A DNA stretch of 50,616 nucleotides from NCBI RefSeq assembly GCF_000612625.1, contig NZ_CCAS010000033.1, forward strand, positions 1-50,616. The letters are read 5' to 3'. This DNA comes from Neobacillus jeddahensis (GTDB lineage: Bacteria > Bacillota > Bacilli > Bacillales > Cytobacillaceae). Under the pieces are notes generated by a model, which saw only the letters and a list, made by a program, of their open reading frames with translations, searched no databases and was not told the origin of the DNA. Each line of letters opens with the position of its first letter. Position 1 is the stretch's first letter. Below are positions 7,761-15,479 of the stretch, piece by piece. The position numbers and the translations under genes were made by a program.

Positions 7761-7983
7761 TAATCAAACGATTAGTTGGTATAACAACTTGTTTGTATTT
7801 GTCTGAATATGTATTTTGTTAGTTTCTATTGTAAGTTTTGAAAAAAATCATTACCAGTCATAACTTTTTTACGACAATTAATTCTCTTGAAAACAGCCCA
7901 AAGTTTGTTTGTTAAAAGGACTTAGGGGGTATCTAATCAAACGATTAATTAGTTTAATCAGCTTTAATTAATCGTTTGATTAG
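7761..7983. promoter_or_regulatory. Three operator-like palindromes (TAATCAAACGATTA type)
   Basis: TAATCAAACGATTAG occurs at 7761-7775. The same core recurs at 7933-7951 and, inverted, at 7965-7983, making a perfect 19-bp inverted repeat with a 13-nt loop. The core itself is an inverted repeat (TAATC-4-GATTA), the usual form of a dimeric repressor site such as those of TetR-family regulators. No regulator or regulated gene remains intact here, so they may be orphan operators or the ends of a lost element. The rest of 7698-8236 has only short fragments. Confidence 0.55.
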
Positions 7984-7993
7984 AAAAGCTTAA

Positions 7994-8119
7994 ATGGCTG
8001 TCAAGCCTGTGTTTAATCCTCCTTTGTATCAAGAATATTGTCGAGAAGAGGATCTAGTAAAAATGGTGGAAAGCTTTTGCAGGTATCGAAGCTTTATTTC
8101 TATTAAGAAAGTAAAATAA
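7994..8119 (+). pseudogene. Short ORF, probable gene fragment
   Basis: 41 residues starting with an ATG just after the palindrome (begins MAVKPVFNPPLYQEYC). It has no good ribosome site. The acidic-hydrophobic stretch REEDLVKMVESF reads like real protein. It may be the N-terminal scrap of a lost gene, possibly a transposase; this is not supported strongly enough to name. Confidence 0.25.
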
Positions 8120-8125
8120 AAAATA

Positions 8126-8215
8126 ATGCATGAAGCTGTGTTAGAGGCAGCAAGAAAATATAATTGTCACATGATAGAATTAAGAATATCAGCAGAATAC
8201 CCAGAAATTATATAA
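8126..8215 (+). pseudogene. Short ORF, probable gene fragment
   Basis: 29 residues from ATG 8126 to TAA 8215 (ends RISAEYPEII), with no ribosome site and in a different frame from the fragment before it. I take it as another decayed piece. Family not recognised. Confidence 0.2.
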
Positions 8216-8236
8216 TGGTAAAAGGTGGATATGGTG

Positions 8237-8509
8237 ATGGCGACAAAAAAAAATTCACAAGCTTGGGCAGAGGCCAAGAAACGATGCCGTTTGAATGAGA
8301 CTGATTTACAAATGGCTAAGGAGTTGGGGATGACACCAAAGAGTTTAATTAAAAATCTCCCTGGATCTAATCAGCAATGGAAAGCACCTGTAAAAGGTTG
8401 GATTCATGATCTATATGAGGAGAAGTTTGGCAAGGTCCTAACAGTTAAGTCTGCTCTCAGTAAAGAAATAAGAAAAAAGGCCGCATTGAAATCTGGGCTG
8501 CAGCAGTAA
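8237..8509 (+). CDS. Small conserved-looking hypothetical protein
   Basis: About 90 residues, Lys-rich (pI clearly basic), with a predicted helical middle: LNETDLQMAKELGMTPKSLIKN resembles a helix-turn-helix-like stretch, followed by WKAPVKGWIHDLYEEKFGK. I choose the ATG at 8237 because AAAGGTGG ends 8 nt upstream; the ATG at 8231 is too near and GTG 8225 overlaps it. The 3' end (KSGLQQ) overlaps the first codons of the broken SEC-C gene in another frame, so its true C-terminus may have been replaced by a deletion that joined the two genes. Function unknown. Confidence 0.6.
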   Translation: MATKKNSQAWAEAKKRCRLNETDLQMAKELGMTPKSLIKNLPGSNQQWKAPVKGWIHDLYEEKFGKVLTVKSALSKEIRKKAALKSGLQQ

Positions 8510-9099
8510 TCCATGCCTTGGGTACGATTAATTTTTTATTTGATAAATCTAATCAACCATATGTGTCAGCGCCAGACATTTTTGAGTATTTTGGTACAAA
8601 GCAAAGTAGAGGAGCAGGCATCTAGAAAGAATATTGATTACTATCCCTTCTCGAAGAAACAGCTCCTTGAAGCAGGTGACATGGACTATGTGGAGCGTCC
8701 AAAGGGTTATTCTCAACTTGTATCGCGCTATTTATGCAGGAGTATCGGATGCCAAAACAAGAGGCGATGGAGCTTGTTGAGGACTGTATAATGCATGTGA
8801 AATTAGGCCATCAACCTAGTCAGCTTCTTCAATATTTACAGTCACAACTGACATTCGAAAGCTTAGAAGCTGTGCAAAAGCTGATGGATGCACTTGTTCT
8901 TCTTATGAATAATACAAGGGAATGGTTTTTAAAGGGTTATACATCAGAAGAGCTATCCGTGCAAGAGAAGAAGGCATTACTTTCCTTGCCTAATAAAAAG
9001 GGAGAGGACATAAGTCTCCAAACTCGTCAAAAGATCGGTAGAAACGATCTTTGTCTATGTGGAAGCGGGAAGAAATTTAAGAAATGTTGTGGGAATTGA
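8479..9099 (+). pseudogene. Broken SEC-C motif / DUF6398-type gene
   Basis: Three pieces in two frames add up to one protein. Piece 1 (8479-8625) reads IEIWAAAVIHALGTINFLFDK, typical of the domain I know as DUF6398, and ends in a TAG. Piece 2 (about 8611-8733) continues in another frame with YYPFSKKQLLEAGDMDYVERP. Piece 3 (8734-9099) returns to the first frame and ends in the SEC-C zinc motif GRNDLCLCGSGKKFKKCC. At least two frameshifts plus loss of the N-terminal part make it a pseudogene. In SecA and related proteins the SEC-C motif binds zinc and mediates protein contacts. Only piece 3 keeps a usable ATG (8734). Confidence 0.75.
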
Positions 9100-9250
9100 T
9101 AAGATATATTTAAAATCCAATAAGGGAAACTATTCTATTTCTGAACATACGAATCAGCCGACAAATGGACTAGTAGACGGGAATTTTGAGGAGTTTCTTC
9201 AGCAGATTCTTTCGCGGAGACTAGCAGAATCTTAACAGTGTAGATAAAAA

Positions 9251-9312
9251 AAGCACAATTTTTCAGATTCCCACCAAATAGTATGATAATGGGTATTTGA
9301 AAAATTGTGCTT
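9251..9312 (-). terminator. Terminator of the sugar ABC operon
   Basis: A perfect 15-bp stem, AAGCACAATTTTTCA with TGAAAAATTGTGCTT, with a 32-nt loop. Read on the minus strand it is followed by a run of T, just after the last gene of the operon (stop at 9344). The piece 9100-9250 contains only a short open stretch without a start (ends SRRLAES at about 9234) and is otherwise empty. Confidence 0.85.
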
Positions 9313-9343
9313 GTTTGCCATACAGACATAAATCATTGAAGTG

Positions 9344-10153
9344 CTACTTAATTCCTGTCATCTTTACACCTTCAACAAGATACTTCTGCATGATAAAGAA
9401 TAGAATAAACATGGGAAGGGCGCAAACCAACGCAGCAGCCAATACAAGGGTCCACTGTGTTTCATGTTCAGCACCAATGACGTTTGCTAATGCCACTTGA
9501 ACAACCCAAAGCTTTTCATTTTGATTGATGATTAAAGGCCACAAATAGTTATTCCAGTTCGCCGTAAAGAAACCAATTGTTAATGGAATAATAATAGGCT
9601 TTGATAATGGCAGGACAATTCGGAAAAACGCGCCTGCGATCGACAGTCCTTCCATATAGGCAGCTTCCTCTAGTTCCTTTGGGAAGTCCCGGTAAAACTG
9701 GCGGAAAAGGAAAATACCATAAGCATTAAAGATCATTGGAATGATTAATCCAAGATACGAGTTTGCCATCCCAAGATTTTTTGTCACCATATATAGCGGA
9801 ATCATGATGACCGTAAATGGAACCATTAATGTACTAATCATCCAACCAAACACAAAGGTCTTACCTGGAAACTCCAATCGTGCCAGTGCGTATCCTGACA
9901 TTGCATGGAATATCAATGCCACCACGGTCACGACTGTTGAAACAAGTAAAGAGTTCCAAATAGACCGTATAATGGGTGTTTCAAAAGCAGCTCGAAAATT
10001 GTCGAAAGTCAAATGTGAAAAATTAACCTCTAGTTCAAAAACATCATTTGGCATTTTAAAGGAGCCTATAACCAAAAAGTAAATGGGCAAGATCATGAAA
10101 ATACCACAAATAATCGCAAAAATAGATAAAGGAATTTTTCGTTTTGTTCCCAT
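9344..10153 (-). CDS. Sugar ABC transporter permease (MalG-type)
   Basis: 269 residues with six predicted membrane helices. Near the C-terminal half is the EAA loop EEAAYMEGLSIAGAFFRIVLPLSKP, where the conserved Gly contacts the ATPase; this is the CUT1-family MalG-like permease of carbohydrate importers. It starts 13 nt after the stop of the partner permease, in the order binding protein, MalF-type, MalG-type. No ATPase is encoded nearby; in Bacillaceae such importers commonly share one MsmX-type ATPase encoded elsewhere. Substrate not determinable; an oligosaccharide is typical for CUT1. Confidence 0.9.
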   Translation of the reverse strand: MGTKRKIPLSIFAIICGIFMILPIYFLVIGSFKMPNDVFELEVNFSHLTFDNFRAAFETPIIRSIWNSLLVSTVVTVVALIFHAMSGYALARLEFPGKTFVFGWMISTLMVPFTVIMIPLYMVTKNLGMANSYLGLIIPMIFNAYGIFLFRQFYRDFPKELEEAAYMEGLSIAGAFFRIVLPLSKPIIIPLTIGFFTANWNNYLWPLIINQNEKLWVVQVALANVIGAEHETQWTLVLAAALVCALPMFILFFIMQKYLVEGVKMTGIK

Positions 10154-10166
10154 TAGGTTTTGCCCC

Positions 10167-11051
10167 CTAATCTTTCTTCGCAGTCAGTCTTAACTGAACA
10201 AGTGAAAGGATAAAAATAATCAAGAATAATACAACCGATAATGCGGAAGCATATCCCATGTTTAATACTTCAAATGCCTGATGATATATATAAAGTACAC
10301 CAACCTGTGTTGAATTCGCTGGTCCACCTTTTGTCATAACCATAATCTGGTCAAAGACCTGGAACGACCCAATCGTTGTCACAACTAAAATAAATACACT
10401 TGTCTCACGCAATAATGGAAATGTGATATGTTGAAAAGCTTTCCAGCCAGTTGCGCCATCAATTTTTGCCGCTTCGTAAAACTCCCCGGGAATCTCCTTC
10501 ATGGATGCTAGGAAAATCATCATGTTATAGCCTAGATTAATCCAAATAACGACAACGATGATGGAAATCATTGCTTGACTAGTAGAGCCAAGAAATTGTT
10601 GAGCATCGATTCCAACTAGATTAAGAAATTGATTGATAATCCCATCTTTAGGATCATATAAAAACATCCAAATAGCTGCAGAGATAACAGAAGTAATCGC
10701 GAACGGCAGCAAAAACAACGTTCTCGTGACGTTCTCTACCCTTTGGCTTAAACTATTGCAAACTGCTGCAAAAAATAAAGATAAGCAGAACAGAGATGGT
10801 ACGTAAATGATGGTGAATTTGAACGTTCTTCCTACAGCTTGCCACCAATCTTTGTCGTGAGACATTTGTATATAATTGTCAAAACCAATAAATACTTTTG
10901 GGGTTAACAAGTTCCAATCATTAAGACTTACATAAAATGCATAGACCATCGGAACAAAAACAAAAACCGTTAGTCCTACTAAATTGGGTAATAAAAATCC
11001 ATATGCCGTTAGTGCTTCAATTCGTTTCTTCCGATTTCCTCTACGTTTCAC
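10167..11051 (-). CDS. Sugar ABC transporter permease (MalF-type)
   Basis: About 294 residues with six membrane segments and the EAA loop EFYEAAKIDGATGWKAFQHITFPLL. The MalF-type partner forms a heterodimeric channel with the following permease. The frame is open to 11111, but the only well-placed ribosome site (GAGGAGGAA) lies 7 nt before a GTG at 11051, giving the basic N-terminus MKRRGNRKKR that fits the family. The space back to the binding-protein gene (about 230 bp) holds a small CTGTGT/ACACAG hairpin at about 11217-11231, which could tune the ratio of binding protein to permeases. Confidence 0.9.
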   Translation of the reverse strand: MKRRGNRKKRIEALTAYGFLLPNLVGLTVFVFVPMVYAFYVSLNDWNLLTPKVFIGFDNYIQMSHDKDWWQAVGRTFKFTIIYVPSLFCLSLFFAAVCNSLSQRVENVTRTLFLLPFAITSVISAAIWMFLYDPKDGIINQFLNLVGIDAQQFLGSTSQAMISIIVVVIWINLGYNMMIFLASMKEIPGEFYEAAKIDGATGWKAFQHITFPLLRETSVFILVVTTIGSFQVFDQIMVMTKGGPANSTQVGVLYIYHQAFEVLNMGYASALSVVLFLIIFILSLVQLRLTAKKD

Positions 11052-11284
11052 AAATACATTCCTCCTCGTATTCGAGGTTATTAGCAAAGCTCTAGGTGCT
11101 TTGTCCACCAATGACGATAGTTACACAACTCGTTTGAGACAAAGGATGAGCCCGAAAAGCGAATCAATGTTGATTTAAACGTTGAGGTGAAGACCATAGA
11201 TTCGCTATTCGAGGCACTGTGTTAGACACAGCAGAAAATATATTTATTCGTTAAGCCCTATTTCTGCCATGCGGATTGGTAAAC

Positions 11285-12553
11285 TTATTGTTTGTCTAAA
11301 GCATCCTGGATTTTTTGATCTGCTTCTTTCACGACATCGCTGCCTTTTGCCTTGCTGAACATGACTTTTTGCAAGCTATCGCCGACAACATCAACAATTT
11401 CTGGTCCATAGAAAGGCTCAGGAGTTAAAGTATCATACATTTCATCTGTGAATACTTTACGTAAACCTTTGTTATAAATCTCTTCTCCTGCTTCAATAAC
11501 TGAATTTCTTGCTGGATAAGCGAATTTCACTTCTGTTGCCCATTTCAATGGGCGTGATGGATCTTCAGCAAAAGCCCACATAATGAAATCAGATGCTTCC
11601 TTCACATGCTTACCATGTGCATTTGCAGCAAGCTTCCAACCACCGGCAACTGTTTTTGCTTGGCCGCCCTCTGAAACTGGAAGCGGCGCTAAACCAATAT
11701 CCATATTGCTGTACTTACTTTCGATTGCTGAAATGGCCCATGTTCCACTAACTTGCATGGCCGTCTTGCCAGTACCTAAGTTACCGATATCGGAAGATCC
11801 GAATGGTGTCTTAGCTGGTGCGTATCCTTTTTGGAAGAATGATCCCCAGAAGTCTAGTGCTTTTACAACTTCAGGTGAATTAAAGTTAGATTTTTTGCCG
11901 TCTTCACTGATGACATTGCCGCCTTGCTGCCATAAGAATGGATACCAAATGAAGTTTAAGTAAGCATCCTTTTCTTGTGGCAATACAATTCCTGATACTT
12001 TATCAGTCGTTAATTTTTTCGCAGCTGCCTGTAGTTCATCCCATGTTTTCGGAACCTCTACACCCGCATCAGCCAACATTTTTTTGTTATAGTAAAGACC
12101 TACTAATTCTGATTCAAAAGGTAATGCTAGAACTTTATTATCAATCGTTACAGCATTTATAGCGGCTTCTTGGAAATCAGCCTTCGCTCCATCAGGGAAA
12201 TAAGGATTCAAGTCTGCCATAATTCCTGCATTTGCATACTTCGTGAAATCACCAGGGCTTATCATAAAAACATCCGGTCCTTCATTATTTGCAAAAGCGA
12301 CAGGCAATTTTGTTGTCATATAATCATTTGCGTTAAAACCTTTGTATACAACTTTTACTTTGTCTTGGCTCTTGTTATATTCATTTACAAGATCTTTTAA
12401 ATACTTTTGTTCTGCATCAATATGATTGTCCCAAAATGTAACGGTAACTTTACCGCCGTCTTTAGCTTCTCCATTGCTTTTGGATGAGCTGCATCCCCCT
12501 AAAATAAGGGTTAAGGCCATTGCCATTACAACAAAAGATTTCCAAAACTTCAT
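11285..12553 (-). CDS. Sugar ABC transporter substrate-binding lipoprotein
   Basis: 422 residues. A lipoprotein signal (LTLILGGC, lipidated Cys21) is followed by a low-complexity Ser/Lys linker and a family 1 extracellular binding protein starting KVTVTFWDNH. The fold has typical landmarks: GPDVFMISPGDFTKYANAG, LPFESELVGLYYNKKML, TWDELQAAAKKL, and AMQVSGTWAIS. It would catch the sugar outside the membrane and feed the two permeases encoded next. It is the first gene of the operon and is preceded by AAAGGGGGC. Three LacI/CcpA-type operators lie between 12597 and 12766. No glycosidase or kinase gene is attached, so the substrate stays open. Confidence 0.92.
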   Translation of the reverse strand: MKFWKSFVVMAMALTLILGGCSSSKSNGEAKDGGKVTVTFWDNHIDAEQKYLKDLVNEYNKSQDKVKVVYKGFNANDYMTTKLPVAFANNEGPDVFMISPGDFTKYANAGIMADLNPYFPDGAKADFQEAAINAVTIDNKVLALPFESELVGLYYNKKMLADAGVEVPKTWDELQAAAKKLTTDKVSGIVLPQEKDAYLNFIWYPFLWQQGGNVISEDGKKSNFNSPEVVKALDFWGSFFQKGYAPAKTPFGSSDIGNLGTGKTAMQVSGTWAISAIESKYSNMDIGLAPLPVSEGGQAKTVAGGWKLAANAHGKHVKEASDFIMWAFAEDPSRPLKWATEVKFAYPARNSVIEAGEEIYNKGLRKVFTDEMYDTLTPEPFYGPEIVDVVGDSLQKVMFSKAKGSDVVKEADQKIQDALDKQ

Positions 12554-12596
12554 TATAAATGCCCCCTTTTTATCAAATCAAATCTAAAACCGCCAA

Positions 12597-12614
12597 TGTG
12601 TAAACGATTGCACA
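12597..12614. promoter_or_regulatory. LacI/CcpA-type operator 1
   Basis: TGTGTAAACGATTGCACA, a near palindrome centred on ACGATT, fits the cre-like pattern (TGnAAnCGnnnnCA) and LacI-family operators. It lies about 45 bp before the start codon of the binding-protein gene, downstream of the promoter, where bound protein would block elongation. Confidence 0.65.
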
Positions 12615-12702
12615 AGATCTTAAAAATCCCCCCTTTCTCGGAAATTAATAGAATATAATCGTTGTATTCTTAATTACCAACAAAAAAACTTCTATTTCTC
12701 AT

Positions 12703-12720
12703 GATGCAACCGTTTACTAG
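12703..12720. promoter_or_regulatory. LacI/CcpA-type operator 2
   Basis: Read on the minus strand CTAGTAAACGGTTGCATC, the same AAACGnTTnCA core as operators 1 and 3. Its centre is 106 bp from operator 1 and about 44 bp from operator 3, near whole helical turns, which would permit looping. Confidence 0.55.
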
Positions 12721-12745
12721 TCTAGATAATTTTTATGTGCATTTT

Positions 12746-12766
12746 TATGTAATCGTTTACACACAT
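12746..12766. promoter_or_regulatory. LacI/CcpA-type operator 3, abutting the promoter
   Basis: Read on the minus strand TGTGTAAACGATTACATA; the sequence differs from operator 1 at only a few positions. It begins directly downstream of the -10 element, so it covers the transcription start, the usual place for repression. Confidence 0.7.
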
Positions 12767-12795
12767 ATTTTAATATAAAAGTTAGAATTTTTCAA
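12767..12795 (-). promoter_or_regulatory. Sigma-A promoter of the sugar ABC operon
   Basis: Minus strand: -35 TTGAAA (12790-12795), 17-bp spacer, -10 TAAAAT (12767-12772). This gives a leader of about 200 nt to the start at 12553 containing the three operators. From 12796 to 13052 I see no gene apart from a short open stretch on the minus strand (about 12868-12960) holding the block shared with 1547-1571. Confidence 0.6.
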
Positions 12796-13052
12796 TACAT
12801 TTTTATCTTTCAAATTCCACATTCTTTATTTTATTGGGTGTATGGAAAATGACAATTTTGGGTTGGCTTAAATTTTATTCATTCTTTTCTGCTCGATGAT
12901 CTCAGTATCAGTTCGAAGCCCAAGGCAATACCATAGATTTCTTCGACAATAAAATTTTCTGGAAAACTGGCAAAGCTGCATTGTAAAAGGGTTTGATGGA
13001 ATGACAAAAATAATGAATATCAGAAATCCTGATGATACTACCAAAGAAAAAA

Positions 13053-14450
13053 TTACTGATCCTTCATCCATTCCTTCAGGTAACTCAATTGAGCATCGAT
13101 TTCATTTCGTAATGACACTGCCCAATCATCGTAGTTGTCTGCTAATACCGTTCCGGACATCAACGTTGGCAATTTTTTGCACAACTCGTATCGAATCTTT
13201 GGATCACTCTCCAGAAACGCCTGACGGACAATGGCAACAAAATCGACTAGATCACATTTTATTTTGTATTGAATTGAAACGGTCCCTTTCTGAAACACCA
13301 AGCCATTTACGGAACCGACTGGATGCCTTAGCAATTTTCCTAAATGATGGAGGCACACTTTTAAATTAGCCTTTGCTTTGTCCGGAGCAAGATGAGGAAA
13401 TAATTCTTCACACAATATATCACGGGTAGTTACCGGATGAAAGGCTAAATAGGTTAGTAGTCTCTTGGCATGGCGCTGATTCCAGCCGGATTCGATTGGA
13501 ATAGAATCAACTTCGACACGGAATCTGTGCAATAGATGGATGTCAAGAATGGGAACTCGTCGGGATTCTTTTTGCTCTTCAGGATGAAAAATCGTTTGAA
13601 TAAATTGCTGTATATCTTTTCGGGAAAAGCTATCAACCCTTATTTGCGTAGCAAATAGCCGCACCCAGTCTGCCACTTGCTCAGGCTGCTCCAAAAACAG
13701 AAGAAACGACGCATTGGACACTGTTATAAGTGTACAGTTTTTCAATAGAAAAGAACTTGCATTTAGAAAGGCATTCGGACTTGTCATATTTAATTCGCCC
13801 GTTAAAATAAGGACTGGACACGACACTTCTGCAAGTTCTAAAAGAAGTGTTGAATTCGACGTCAGCTCAACCATTTTAGAAAAATGCTCTGCTGGATAAC
13901 CGAGCAATACGTGGAAATAATGGCTGAGACCCAAATCATCTGGACCTAGTGTCGTATATCCTTTTAACAGTTCTTCATACTGGCGGAGAAAGTGGGGATG
14001 CCTCGCTTCCATCGTTTGTTTCATACGTGGAAACACGTGCCGGGCTAAGTGGGAGTGGGCGTTATTTGTCGACATATACGGAAGCGACATGAGTGTAAGG
14101 GCCTTGACATGTTCCGGATACGTAAGGGCGTACTTCACAGCCACATGTGTTCCATAACCAAATGATAGTACATGAACTTCAGATAGCCCCAATTTTTTTA
14201 TAAGTCTATTTAAATCTTCACACAGCACGTCCCATGTGATAGGCTCCTCCCCATCATGGCTTTGTCCATGCCCGCGGATATCGTACTGCACAACGGAAAA
14301 GTGCTCAGCAAGAAATTCGCTAAATCGCCCCCAGCATGAAGAATCAAGTGCCAGTCCGTGAATGAGCAAAAGGACCTCTTTATTCCTATGTCTGCTGCTA
14401 TCACTCCATTCATAATACATGTTGTGGCCGTTCACTGAGTCTAGAGGCAT
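13053..14450 (-). CDS. Pseudo-alpha/beta-hydrolase fused to a SARP-like DNA-binding and BTAD module (transcription regulator)
   Basis: 465 residues. Residues 1-270 follow the alpha/beta-hydrolase fold (oxyanion HG at 31-32, YDIRGHGQS, cap, LEQPEQVADWV), but all three catalytic positions are altered: the nucleophile elbow reads LSFGYG (Gly98 where GHSxG has Ser), the acid loop reads GELNMTSP (Asn about 221), and the His position reads NASFLL (Phe249). From about 298 a winged-helix segment (QRHAKRLLTYLAFHP, then TTRDILCEELFP and LKVCLHHLGKLL) resembles SARP/OmpR-type DNA-binding domains. It is followed by a BTAD-like helical part ending in WAVSLRNEIDAQLSYLKEW. I infer a one-component regulator whose dead enzyme half binds a small ligand. 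Start ATG 14450 has GGAGGGAAAG upstream. It is divergent from the secreted protein gene at 14611. Confidence 0.85.
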   Translation of the reverse strand: MPLDSVNGHNMYYEWSDSSRHRNKEVLLLIHGLALDSSCWGRFSEFLAEHFSVVQYDIRGHGQSHDGEEPITWDVLCEDLNRLIKKLGLSEVHVLSFGYGTHVAVKYALTYPEHVKALTLMSLPYMSTNNAHSHLARHVFPRMKQTMEARHPHFLRQYEELLKGYTTLGPDDLGLSHYFHVLLGYPAEHFSKMVELTSNSTLLLELAEVSCPVLILTGELNMTSPNAFLNASSFLLKNCTLITVSNASFLLFLEQPEQVADWVRLFATQIRVDSFSRKDIQQFIQTIFHPEEQKESRRVPILDIHLLHRFRVEVDSIPIESGWNQRHAKRLLTYLAFHPVTTRDILCEELFPHLAPDKAKANLKVCLHHLGKLLRHPVGSVNGLVFQKGTVSIQYKIKCDLVDFVAIVRQAFLESDPKIRYELCKKLPTLMSGTVLADNYDDWAVSLRNEIDAQLSYLKEWMKDQ

Positions 14451-14517
14451 TTCTTTCCCTCCTTTTCTTACATATTTAGTTATAATTCATTCGACAATAA
14501 TGGTTATTTTCCTCTTT

Positions 14518-14553
14518 TTTGTTACCTTTTTGTTACCTGCGATTAGTTACAAT
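14518..14553 (+). promoter_or_regulatory. 11-bp-phased direct repeats before a -10 element (candidate SARP operator)
   Basis: TTTGTTACC occurs at 14518-14526 and again at 14529-14537, exactly 11 bp apart; a partial third GTTAC is at 14546. A -10 like TACAAT lies at 14548-14553, and no -35 matches at the right distance, so the repeats sit where -35 should be. SARP activators are known to bind short direct repeats with 11-bp phasing over the -35 region. The divergently encoded SARP-like protein is the obvious candidate to bind here and activate 14611-15045. Confidence 0.6.
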
Positions 14554-14610
14554 GAACTAGAAGTAGCCAGACTGCTTCAAATACAATGAAACTGAAAGGA
14601 TTGTGAGGAC

Positions 14611-15045
14611 ATGAAGAAGAAAAGGTTACTATGGTCCTTCTCTTGCTCAATAGCTGCCGTACTCAGCCTGGCACTAGTAGCAGCTCCCGCTTCGGCATCT
14701 TCCATGATGCCGTCAAATTTGGAAAAGACAGTAGGCGTAGACCAAGAACGGTATAACCAACTCGAAGCGCAGAGAAAAGCAATTGATGATGCAAGGCAAG
14801 TTCAGACGGAGCAAATGGCTAAAGAAAGAGAAGAAAGAGTGGCGGCGAACACAGTAGAAGCAGCGCTTGCTCGAATCGAAGCGGAGAAAAAAGCATCTGA
14901 GGATGCCAGAGAGGCAAAGAAGCAAGCTTTGATGGAGAGAGCAGGAACAGCGTTAGAGAGTCAGCAACTAATGTTTAACAGAGAAAATCTGCAACGTCCT
15001 AATAGCGCGCCACAGCCGACGCCTAAAACCGTAGTTAATCGATGA
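14611..15045 (+). CDS. Small secreted, highly charged helical protein of unknown function
   Basis: 144 residues. A clear Sec signal peptide (basic MKKKR, long hydrophobic core, APASASS; cleavage near residue 30) is followed by an almost entirely helical, Glu/Lys/Ala/Arg-rich region (about 45-120: many EAR/AEKKAxE-type heptads), likely a coiled coil, and a short Pro/Asn-rich tail ending TVVNR. There are no Cys, no membrane anchor after the signal and no enzyme motif. The upstream promoter region carries the phased repeats described above, so it may be the target of the divergent regulator. I do not recognise the family. Confidence 0.7.
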   Translation: MKKKRLLWSFSCSIAAVLSLALVAAPASASSMMPSNLEKTVGVDQERYNQLEAQRKAIDDARQVQTEQMAKEREERVAANTVEAALARIEAEKKASEDAREAKKQALMERAGTALESQQLMFNRENLQRPNSAPQPTPKTVVNR

Positions 15046-15216
15046 ACCCGAGAAAATAATGGAACACTGTTGACTGGCCCCCCTTTTTATTTGATGAGAA
15101 GGGTGAAATCATGTCCCCAGGATCCCTTTATTACAAGGGATTATAGTACCTTAAATAGCTAGGAAATTACCTAAGGGTAACAAAATGTAACATTTTCGCT
15201 AATAAGGATCTGAATT

Positions 15217-15262
15217 AGAGGTTTTCCATTAGTTCTTTGAACTTTTGGAAGCCTCTTTTTTC
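15217..15262 (+). terminator. Intrinsic terminator
   Basis: AGAGGTTTTCCA pairs with TGGAAGCCTCT (one small internal mismatch) and is followed by a T-run. It lies about 170 bp after the secreted-protein gene. A second small hairpin, ATCCCTT/AAGGGAT at 15122-15141, lies between without T's. From 15263 to 15416 nothing else is apparent. Confidence 0.75.
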
Positions 15263-15416
15263 ATCTCTTTTATTACATATCTTTTTGCCCTAGTCGTTAT
15301 ATAAGTTGTGGAAGAGTTCACCTGCCTCTGCTAAAAGTGAAATATTCAATAATGTCGGACACATAATCGTCAATAATAATTTTGAAGATAATGCTCGAAC
15401 AAGTCCCAAGTATTTT

Positions 15417-15444
15417 TTGCTTAAAGTGATAAAAAGAGTATAAT
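15417..15444 (+). promoter_or_regulatory. Sigma-A promoter of manO
   Basis: -35 TTGCTT (15417-15422), 16-bp spacer, -10 TATAAT (15439-15444). The ATG of manO follows at 15480, so the leader is about 30 nt. Confidence 0.6.
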
Positions 15445-15479
15445 AATGATTTATTAAAGAAAGAAATGGAGTACATCAA

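Noticed and set aside
8513..8791. 92-codon open frame as an independent gene
   Set aside because: Only its middle encodes protein-like sequence, which continues the broken SEC-C protein in another frame; the ends are out-of-frame noise.
12868..13071. Open frame of 67 codons on the minus strand behind the hydrolase/SARP gene
   Set aside because: No ribosome site; it overlaps the end of the regulator gene and its only conserved-looking part is the short block shared with 1547-1571.
13001..13369. 122-codon open frame on the + strand
   Set aside because: Antisense to the SARP-like regulator; no ribosome site and no protein-like composition.
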